The position numbers were made by a program, and so were the translations under genes. Shown here piece by piece: positions 16,379-21,872 of a stretch of DNA of 21,872 nt. This DNA comes from JANRKG01 sp033763635 (GTDB taxonomy: Bacteria; Cyanobacteriota; Cyanobacteriia; GCF-001939115), in the NCBI GenBank assembly GCA_033763635.1, contig JANRKG010000154.1, positions 1 through 21,872 of the forward strand, in the 5' to 3' direction. How positions within the stretch are numbered: position 1 is the stretch's first letter; each line of letters opens with the position of its first letter. The notes beneath the pieces were generated by a model. The model was given only the letters and a program-made list of their open reading frames with translations, searched no databases and had not been told where the DNA came from.

Positions 16379-17605
16379 ATGGATCAGCCATTTGAAAGCG
16401 ACGTGATGGAGGATCTGGCCACAGACAACCCCGTTACTGCCTATGAAGAATTTGATGAATACAGTGAGATAGATGAGGACGGCTTTAATGATGGCTTTGT
16501 CGAGAATCTGAATGGGTTCGCAGAGGACGAAGCTCACTTTAGCGCGGATGCCTTCGATGAGCAGGCGGAGGGGGATCTGCTGGAAGGAGATCTGTGGGGC
16601 GATGAGGGCGATTTCGCCACAGAACATCGCAAGAACCAGCGGGAGTCAAACCGCACCAGGCATGAACAGGGACAACGCCGCCGGGGGATGGATCAGGGCG
16701 GTGAAGGTGGTGATCAACGCCGCCGCCCTCCTCGCAAAAGACCTCCAGGTCATCGTGGACCCTGGCCTCCCGTACAGAATTCTTCCGGGAACCAATTTTA
16801 TGGGGATGAATTGGATGCCTCCTCGGAGGACATGGAGGGTCTAGTAGATGATTTCGGTGGAGAGGGTGCCGATGAATTTACCGAGGATGGTCAGGGTGCC
16901 GATGCCTTTGATGCAATGGAAGCGGCGATCGCTGATGCGTTAGAGGCAGAAGACAGTGATGAATTTCTGCGCCAGGTGGTGAGAGGGGTCCGACGAGCGG
17001 CCCAGGTTGCCCGTCAAGTCGGTCGGGGGGTGGGACAGGTTGCCCGTGTGGTGGGACCTGTTGCCAGTATGATTCCCCTGCCCCAGGCTCAAGCCATTGG
17101 GGCGATCGCCAACATTGCCGGACAGCTTTTGGCAGACGGAGCCGATGAATTTGAAGCGTTAGACGAAATGCTAGCCTTTGCCGAGGCAGAAGATGCGGTG
17201 GATGCAGCGGCTCCCATTATTGCGGGTCTGACCATTCGCACGATCATGCCCCGTGCCGCTCGGTTAAATCGGACGACCCGACGGCAACTGGTGCAGAGTG
17301 TGCGGCGATCGGCCCAAACCCTGTCTCGCCAACAGGGGGCGCGATCCATTCGGGCCATTCCCCGTGTGATTCAGGCAGTGGAGCGCACGGCCCAACGTCG
17401 CCGGATTCCGGCTCGTCAGTTGCCCCAGGCAGTTCGTCAGGCGACGGCCAGCGTTGCCCGCAATCCTCGGTTGGTGAGTCGGTTAGCAAGGGCAACCCAG
17501 CACGCTTCCTCTGTCACCCGCCGATATTCCGCAGGATTCAGTTCGGAAATGCCGCAACGCCTCGTGATTAACGGTCCTGTGGAAATCCTAATTAGAAGTC
17601 GTTAG
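16379..17605 (+). CDS. Unassigned acidic/Arg-rich protein, paralogue A of a tandem pair
   Basis: I do not recognise this 408-residue protein. Three zones can be seen. Residues 1-80 are strongly acidic and aromatic (FESDVMEDL at 5-13, EEFDEYSEIDEDGF). Residues 83-130 are Arg/Gly/Pro-rich and probably disordered (RRRPPRKRPPGHRGP). A second acidic stretch then leads into a conserved domain at 175-408. That domain opens with ADALEAEDSDEF, has an amphipathic core VARQVGRGVGQVARVV, then IPLPQAQAIGAIANIAG and GADEFEALDEM, and ends in Arg/Gln/Ala-rich helices with a net positive charge. There is no signal peptide and no lipobox. The next gene encodes a close paralogue of the domain, followed by a metallopeptidase-like gene; spacing is 19 bases to paralogue B. 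It could be a structural, scaffold or proprotein component. Function unknown. Confidence 0.85.
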   Translation: MDQPFESDVMEDLATDNPVTAYEEFDEYSEIDEDGFNDGFVENLNGFAEDEAHFSADAFDEQAEGDLLEGDLWGDEGDFATEHRKNQRESNRTRHEQGQRRRGMDQGGEGGDQRRRPPRKRPPGHRGPWPPVQNSSGNQFYGDELDASSEDMEGLVDDFGGEGADEFTEDGQGADAFDAMEAAIADALEAEDSDEFLRQVVRGVRRAAQVARQVGRGVGQVARVVGPVASMIPLPQAQAIGAIANIAGQLLADGADEFEALDEMLAFAEAEDAVDAAAPIIAGLTIRTIMPRAARLNRTTRRQLVQSVRRSAQTLSRQQGARSIRAIPRVIQAVERTAQRRRIPARQLPQAVRQATASVARNPRLVSRLARATQHASSVTRRYSAGFSSEMPQRLVINGPVEILIRSR

Positions 17606-17609
17606 ACCG

Positions 17610-17616
17610 AAGGAGG
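17610..17616 (+). promoter_or_regulatory. Strong Shine-Dalgarno fixing the paralogue B start
   Basis: A full AAGGAGG lies eight bases before ATG 17625. This shows that the Pro-rich N-terminal extension of paralogue B is translated, and that its internal methionine at 17880 is not the main start. Confidence 0.8.
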
Positions 17617-17624
17617 TCTGAACT

Positions 17625-18710
17625 ATGCTTTCCCCTGCCCAACGCCGATGGAATCGATGGGTTACTGACCTACAGATTGAACAACGTAGAAATGCCCCTC
17701 CCCCTTCCAGTGGCAGTGTTCCCACTCAACGCCTTCCTCCCCCTTCAGTTCCACCAACGCTTCGCAGTCCTGGTGTGCCAGAACCCCCCCCAACCACTCG
17801 ACCTGCAATTCCCCGGCCTTTTAATCGATCTTCCAATCAATACGATGCCTACAGCGATTACTACGAGGACTTAAACCCCATGTATCAAGCATTTGAAGCC
17901 GATGTAATGGATGACCTGTTTTACGATGCAGCGGAAGGGCCAGCCCAAACTCGCCGTTCTATGCAAAACTACGATGCCTTTGATGCCTATGACGAATACG
18001 ATGCCTATGACGAATACGATGCTTACGACGAATACGACAGCTATGATGCCTTTGAAGATGCAATGGCAGATGCGTTAGAGGCAGAAGATACGGATGAATT
18101 TTTCCGCCGTATTGCGCGTGGGGTCCGTAGTGTTGCCCGTGTGGCTCGTCAAGTCGGACGAGGTGTGGGACAGGTCGCCCGTGTAGTTGCACCGATCGCC
18201 TCCGCGATTCCCCTTCCTCAAGCACAGGCGATCGCCCGTGTGGCGAACATTGCCGGACGGGTGTTGGCCGATGGGGGCGATGAATTTGAAGCGATCGATG
18301 CCCTGGTCGATCTGGCAGAAGCAGAAGATTTGATGGATGCAGCGGCTCCTGCGATCGCGACGATGGCGGTTCACGGTGTCATGCCGCAAGCGGCTCGTCT
18401 CCCGCAAGCCACCCGTCAGCAACTTGTCCGAGCGACGACCCAAACGGCTCAAACAATTTCCCAGCAACAAGGCCCCCAAGCAGTGCGGGCTTTACCCGCT
18501 GTCGTCCAAACCGCGCAACGGGTCGCCCGTCAACAAGGGCTTCCCCCCCGTGCGTTACCCCAGGTGATTCAACGGTTAGGCGCACGGTTGAGCCGGAATC
18601 CTCAGATGATGCGTCGGTTGTTGCGATCGGCCAGTCCCGCCTTACGGCAGAGCATCTGTGCCGCTTGCGGGGGGGGCCACGCTCGCTCAGCCGCAGGCCG
18701 CAGAGTGTAA
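17625..18710 (+). CDS. Unassigned Pro-rich/acidic protein, paralogue B of a tandem pair
   Basis: The protein has 361 residues, with its start fixed by a strong Shine-Dalgarno. Residues 24-70 are Pro-rich and look disordered. FEADVMDDL at 90-98 matches FESDVMEDL at the very N-terminus of paralogue A. Residues 122-139 are three tandem YDEYDA/S units. From 138 to the end lies the domain shared with paralogue A; the first 109 aligned residues have no gap and are roughly 70% identical by eye, including VARQVGRGVGQVARVV and IPLPQAQAI. The C-terminus differs: it ends with Cys345-x-x-Cys348-GGG-His352 and an Arg-rich tail. That tail is coded across a run of eight G, so the true C-terminus depends on correct base counting. 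No signal peptide is present. It is co-oriented with, and 43 bases before, the peptidase gene. Function unknown. Confidence 0.85.
   Translation: MLSPAQRRWNRWVTDLQIEQRRNAPPPSSGSVPTQRLPPPSVPPTLRSPGVPEPPPTTRPAIPRPFNRSSNQYDAYSDYYEDLNPMYQAFEADVMDDLFYDAAEGPAQTRRSMQNYDAFDAYDEYDAYDEYDAYDEYDSYDAFEDAMADALEAEDTDEFFRRIARGVRSVARVARQVGRGVGQVARVVAPIASAIPLPQAQAIARVANIAGRVLADGGDEFEAIDALVDLAEAEDLMDAAAPAIATMAVHGVMPQAARLPQATRQQLVRATTQTAQTISQQQGPQAVRALPAVVQTAQRVARQQGLPPRALPQVIQRLGARLSRNPQMMRRLLRSASPALRQSICAACGGGHARSAAGRRV
17988..18041 (+). repeat. Three 18-bp tandem repeats coding YDEYDA
   Basis: Consecutive units TATGACGAATACGATGCC, TATGACGAATACGATGCT and TACGACGAATACGACAGC. The first two differ at one base, suggesting recent duplication by slippage. 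They sit just before the conserved domain of paralogue B, in an acidic Tyr/Asp spacer; paralogue A has no counterpart. Confidence 0.85.
18669..18676 (+). other. G8 homopolymer near the 3' end of paralogue B
   Basis: Eight consecutive G encode the GGG of CAACGGGH. With seven G the frame would run on to TAA 18744-18746, touching the Shine-Dalgarno of the next gene. With nine G it would stop at TGA 18722-18724. The last 13 or so residues of the protein therefore depend on this run. Confidence 0.6.
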
Positions 18711-18745
18711 TTCCCGCGTCTTGAAGGGTGTCCAGGGCAGTCTGT

Positions 18746-18752
18746 AAGGAGG
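18746..18752 (+). promoter_or_regulatory. Shine-Dalgarno of the peptidase-like gene
   Basis: AAGGAGG is almost in contact with ATG 18754 but leaves four bases before the second in-frame ATG at 18757. Initiation at 18757 is therefore slightly favoured; the protein changes by one methionine only. Confidence 0.65.
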
Positions 18753-18753
18753 G

Positions 18754-20040
18754 ATGATGAAAGCTCGTATTTTCCTGCATACCAAAATTCTGGAGCTAGC
18801 AGCACGGGCACGACGGTTGGCACGGTTGGATTATGCCTCGGTTGGCATTCGTCCTCAAGACCTGCCCTATACACCTTCTCCAAACCACTTTCGAGCCGCG
18901 AACCAACGGCTGGCAAAGATCGATCGGCAGATTCAGCAGCGGCTCGTCCGATTGGAAGATACCTGGAACACGGCCCCGATCGATCAGGTGTTGCAAAATA
19001 TCGCCCTGGTCGAGCGGGAAAGCGATCGTGCCCGTCGCGCCTTTGGGCTGTTCTTTGAAGTGTTCGGTCAACGGGGAACCACCTTTGCCCCGGCATTGGC
19101 GGCCCATGATGTGATTGCGATCGATTGCTATGCCCCTATTCGTCAGGCGGCTCCCTATTTGTTTTCAGGTCCATTATTAAAACCTGTCTGCTACATGGAA
19201 CACGGCTTTTCTCCAGCCACCATGCGGCGGGGGGTGCAACTGAATCGCCTGTTAGGGGAACCCAATCCCTTCCCCATTATTCGGATTCCCTGGGATCGGG
19301 ATAACCCCTGGCAAGCGGTTTTTCTCCATGAAGTTGCCCACAATCTGCAAGCGGATCTGGGGATCTGGCAAGAGAATCGACGGGCAGTGGTGGAACGATC
19401 GCTCCGATTTACGGGCGATCCCTTTTTGACCCGCATCTACGGACTCTGGCATAAGGAAATCTTTGCGGATCTCGCTGCCATTTTGTTGGGCGGACCTGCG
19501 GCGGCTTGGGGCATGGCGATCTTCCTGACCCATCCCGCCCCTCGAATTATGACCTTCCGACCGGGGGGTGCCCATCCTACGTCCTATTTGCGGATTTTAA
19601 TTTTGGCGGAAATGCTGAGAAGGTTGGGGTTTGGCAGGGATGGCGATCGGTTACAACGCATCTGGCAACAACTGTATTCTCCCGATCGAGGCCACCGTAT
19701 CCCCTCTCAATTACTCCTGACTGCCGATACCATCATTCCTCAGATTGTGGATGAAATTGTGTTCCAAACCCGCCGCAATTTGGGGCAAAAAGCCCTTGCC
19801 GATATCATCCGCTTTACCCCCGACGATGAAGCGGCCATTCAAGCGGGTGCAAGGCAACTCGTGCGGGGGAAAATGCCCGACCTTCCTCCCCGGTTTCTGG
19901 TCAGTGCATCGAGTTACGCCCTGGCATCGGGAAGGGTTTCCCCCCGGTATCTTGCCCAGCACGTCATTGATCATCTAACCCATCTCAATCCACGCGCCGC
20001 CCATACCCTGGAAGCAGCCCAGGCGGCTGTTGTGGCATAA
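18754..20040 (+). CDS. Putative soluble zinc metallopeptidase (HEXXH...ExxAD gluzincin type)
   Basis: The protein has 428 residues, numbered from the first of two adjacent ATGs. His192-Glu193-Val-Ala-His196 in FLHEVAHNLQAD is a complete HEXXH zinc site with the general-base Glu. A third ligand is offered by Glu235 in HKEIFADLAAILLGG. The E-x-x-A-D pattern (Asp239) is the ligand helix seen in gluzincins of the M48/M56 kind, although the rest does not match those families as I know them. A later GGAHPTSYLRILILAEML resembles the HP...R helix that follows in some of them. Residues 1-110 are helical and Arg-rich. No signal peptide or transmembrane helix is visible, unlike HtpX-type M48 enzymes, so it should be cytoplasmic. 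Its position behind two paralogous low-complexity proteins suggests it could process one of them. Substrate unknown. Confidence 0.8.
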   Translation: MMKARIFLHTKILELAARARRLARLDYASVGIRPQDLPYTPSPNHFRAANQRLAKIDRQIQQRLVRLEDTWNTAPIDQVLQNIALVERESDRARRAFGLFFEVFGQRGTTFAPALAAHDVIAIDCYAPIRQAAPYLFSGPLLKPVCYMEHGFSPATMRRGVQLNRLLGEPNPFPIIRIPWDRDNPWQAVFLHEVAHNLQADLGIWQENRRAVVERSLRFTGDPFLTRIYGLWHKEIFADLAAILLGGPAAAWGMAIFLTHPAPRIMTFRPGGAHPTSYLRILILAEMLRRLGFGRDGDRLQRIWQQLYSPDRGHRIPSQLLLTADTIIPQIVDEIVFQTRRNLGQKALADIIRFTPDDEAAIQAGARQLVRGKMPDLPPRFLVSASSYALASGRVSPRYLAQHVIDHLTHLNPRAAHTLEAAQAAVVA

Positions 20041-20075
20041 ATGCACAAATCTGCTTTGAATCGTGAGTGAAAACT

Positions 20076-21872
20076 ATGGCAAACCCATCTGGTAATCCGT
20101 TTAATTACAGCAGCAGCATGGCGCAGAGTAATGGTGTTATGCCCCATTCAACCGCCCGCCTTGCGCTGGATAACTTGCTCCGCAGGGAATTGAAGGTGGG
20201 CGACCCGAATGATCCCCAGCAAGTGGCGCAAGCGCTGCTGAGTCGGTACAAAGACACCCCGAAAGCCGTTGCGATCACCCGTGAAGCTCAGGGAGTTCCT
20301 TTTCTCCTGGCTCCAGCGACCCCTGTAGCGGCTCTCCAAACTGCGACCTCTTCTGACGCAGAATTACAACAAGCAATGGATGATGTCGAGCGAGATCTGC
20401 ATGAGTTAACGAATAATGCGATTCTCAAAGACATCACAGTAGAACTTCAGGGATGGGCAACTGCGATTCGTGCCGCAATTCAGGAGGGAGTGACGGCGGC
20501 TCGGATGGCCCTCGATACCCGTCAACGGGATAAAACGTTCGGCATTCGTAGAACCTTGGGTGATTATGCTCGGATGGCCCGATTGGTGGGAACCCTGACC
20601 CCTTCGATGACGGTGAATTACCGCAAGCTGGCTCAAAGCCTGGATGAAGTTTCATCTGTGTTGCTTGTCATGATGGGGGAATCGTTAGCCAGCATCGGTT
20701 TTAACGGTCGGATGATTTTGCAAGTTCCCTACAGCGATTTGCAACAACGCCGTGATGCTGTAATTGCTGCGCTGCGAAATTTTGTGGGTTCTACCCAGGT
20801 TGCCTATGGTCAGGATGACTGGCCCAGAGGATTAAATGATTACACCGATTTACTGGATTCCCTAGACCGCCAAGGCCAGGGAGATTTGAGAGCGCTGCTT
20901 TCGGAAAATGAACTGACACGCATTATGGATCTCTTGATTCAGCGGGCAGATCAAGGAAACGTAAGCGGACTTAGGGCATTAGGGGCAACGGCTCAAATTG
21001 ATATTGAGCGGTTGCGGCGGATGGTTGTGGTAGGTAGCAATGCATCGAGTGCAGTATCACCCCCCTTTAGTGCGTTTCTGGTTGCCCTCAAGCTCTTTAT
21101 TAATTCCTTTAATTCTGCGGGTGGTTTCCGGTTACTAAGAATTGCCCGACCGGCAATTTTGACCTACGGACTTTATGGGATGTCGAATTTGAGTAATGCA
21201 GATGAACGATTACTCAAAATCTTGATTGATCGGAATTTGCTAGCGAATAAGTTAGATTGTCTTGCCCAGTGTGGATGCGATCGCGAGACAATACCGTACC
21301 AAATTATCCTCGATAAAATTCTCTACGATGTGGATCGGGCGATCGATTTGTACGCAGTCGGAACCAAAGATGATGGTGAGCCTGAGAACCGCGCCGTTGC
21401 TTATGCCTATTTGATTAATAAATTTCTTGCTAGTCAAATTGGGATATTGGAAATGACAAGTTCTAATTTTTTGACTACAAGATTCCCAGAATTGGGAATA
21501 TCCAAGACACTCGCTCAAATTGAGCAACAGTTATCTCTTTCTAGCTTTAGTCACAGCGGCGATGATCGTAAGAAAATGGCTCATCAAGAGTTGTGCATTC
21601 AACGGGAGCAAGAAAAGCGCTGGCAAAGTCTGGTGCAAACTTTTGCACCGGACTGTGTATCCTATAACGACATTGCAGCTATCACCCAAAATGTCATTGA
21701 GTCGGCGATAAACGCAATCGGCTCATCTGCTAATGCTTGTAATGCTACAATTCCGAGTCCTCAAGACAGTGACACCAGCTTAGAACTGCTCGTTAAGCGG
21801 CAGCCTACTACTAGGTTGCTCGGAGGCAGCACTCCCAATATTACTACTGGGTCTGGCGGAGGTAGCACTCCC
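20076..21872 (+). CDS. Unassigned large protein, partial (3' end beyond window)
   Basis: The frame is open from ATG 20076 to the last base: 599 codons without a stop. It begins 35 bases after the peptidase gene, with only a weak GAG-type Shine-Dalgarno. I do not recognise it. Residues 1-90 are mixed, with LLRRELKVGDPNDPQQVAQA. Residues about 110-480 are mostly helical, with heptad-like stretches (ELQQAMDDVERDLHELTNNA) and a moderately hydrophobic region around SAFLVALKLFINSFNSAGG. A small cysteine cluster is at Cys395, Cys399 and Cys401. No signal peptide is seen. The last visible residues turn into Gly/Ser/Thr/Pro repeats (GGSTPNITTGSG, then GGSTP again), which usually act as a linker before another domain or as a surface stalk. 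The missing C-terminus is needed to judge function. Confidence 0.8.
   Translation, partial: MANPSGNPFNYSSSMAQSNGVMPHSTARLALDNLLRRELKVGDPNDPQQVAQALLSRYKDTPKAVAITREAQGVPFLLAPATPVAALQTATSSDAELQQAMDDVERDLHELTNNAILKDITVELQGWATAIRAAIQEGVTAARMALDTRQRDKTFGIRRTLGDYARMARLVGTLTPSMTVNYRKLAQSLDEVSSVLLVMMGESLASIGFNGRMILQVPYSDLQQRRDAVIAALRNFVGSTQVAYGQDDWPRGLNDYTDLLDSLDRQGQGDLRALLSENELTRIMDLLIQRADQGNVSGLRALGATAQIDIERLRRMVVVGSNASSAVSPPFSAFLVALKLFINSFNSAGGFRLLRIARPAILTYGLYGMSNLSNADERLLKILIDRNLLANKLDCLAQCGCDRETIPYQIILDKILYDVDRAIDLYAVGTKDDGEPENRAVAYAYLINKFLASQIGILEMTSSNFLTTRFPELGISKTLAQIEQQLSLSSFSHSGDDRKKMAHQELCIQREQEKRWQSLVQTFAPDCVSYNDIAAITQNVIESAINAIGSSANACNATIPSPQDSDTSLELLVKRQPTTRLLGGSTPNITTGSGGGSTP
21822..21872 (+). 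repeat. Start of a 36-bp Gly/Ser/Thr/Pro-coding repeat, cut by the window edge
   Basis: One 12-codon unit (21822-21857) begins GGAGGCAGCACTCCC. A second begins GGAGGTAGCACTCCC at 21858 and is truncated after five codons. The single base difference between the two starts suggests a tandem array that continues outside the window. Confidence 0.55.

Noticed and set aside
16512..16844. Open frame of 110 codons on the plus strand inside paralogue A
   Set aside because: It is an alternative frame of a repetitive, GC-rich acidic/Arg coding region with no Shine-Dalgarno and no recognisable domain.
17959..18479. Minus-strand open frames opposite paralogue B
   Set aside because: Their His/Arg-rich products are the mirror of the Tyr/Asp repeat and conserved domain. 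The sense frame has the ribosome site and the paralogue match.
18657..18680. CxxC motif at the end of paralogue B read as a haem or zinc site
   Set aside because: A c-type haem site needs CxxCH, and the motif here is CxxCGGGH. It is absent from paralogue A and sits on a G8 run of uncertain length.
21252..21527. Minus-strand open frame within the last gene
   Set aside because: It lies wholly inside the 599-codon sense frame and has no family features.

Overview
The window looks like a chromosomal segment of a cyanobacterium, probably a filamentous or morphologically complex one. Reasons: HIP1-type GCGATCGC and CGATCG words throughout, a DevBCA-type exporter, a secreted TPR-CHAT protein, a giant NB-ARC/WD40 protein ending in the cyanobacterial 'YEGM...GLTEAQKA..LGA' tail, and a heptameric tandem repeat of the STRR type. 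No tRNA, rRNA, transposase or CRISPR array was seen.

Layout. (1) 1-214 is the 3' end of a probable glycosyltransferase, followed by a short heptamer repeat. (2) 274-3439 (minus) is a devB-devC-devA operon for an ATP-driven efflux complex. It is divergent from a TetR regulator (3584-4213, plus), and two related palindromes lie in the shared intergenic region. (3) 4341-11416 (plus) holds a secreted TPR-CHAT protease-like protein with twelve exactly 120-bp TPR units, then a 1239-residue HTH/NB-ARC/14xWD40 STAND ATPase. (4) 11426-15700 (minus) is a complete CUT1-type sugar ABC importer operon: binding protein, two permeases and ATPase. (5) 15734-16378 is an AT-rich intergenic island with several palindromes and a hairpin-forming repeat. 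(6) 16379-21872 (plus) is a tight run of four genes I cannot assign to a described system. It holds two tandem paralogous proteins with acidic N-termini and Arg/Ala-rich C-terminal domains, a soluble HEXXH...ExxAD metallopeptidase-like protein, and a large protein of at least 599 residues. That last frame runs off the window in the middle of Gly/Ser/Thr/Pro repeats.

How the genes may work together. DevBCA plus TetR reads as a regulated exporter with probable autoregulation. The sugar importer is self-contained. The CHAT and STAND genes are adjacent and codirectional, and both belong to families linked to signalling, conflict or cell-death systems. However, the CHAT protein carries an export signal, so direct contact with the STAND protein is uncertain.

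The best candidate for an undescribed system is the four-gene cassette at the right end. The tandem paralogues share a near-identical amphipathic Gly/Arg/Val core and sit directly upstream of a putative peptidase. This suggests a substrate/processing-enzyme arrangement or a structural assembly, but function is inference only. Limits: no database search was possible, start sites were judged from Shine-Dalgarno spacing, and all structural statements come from reading the sequence.
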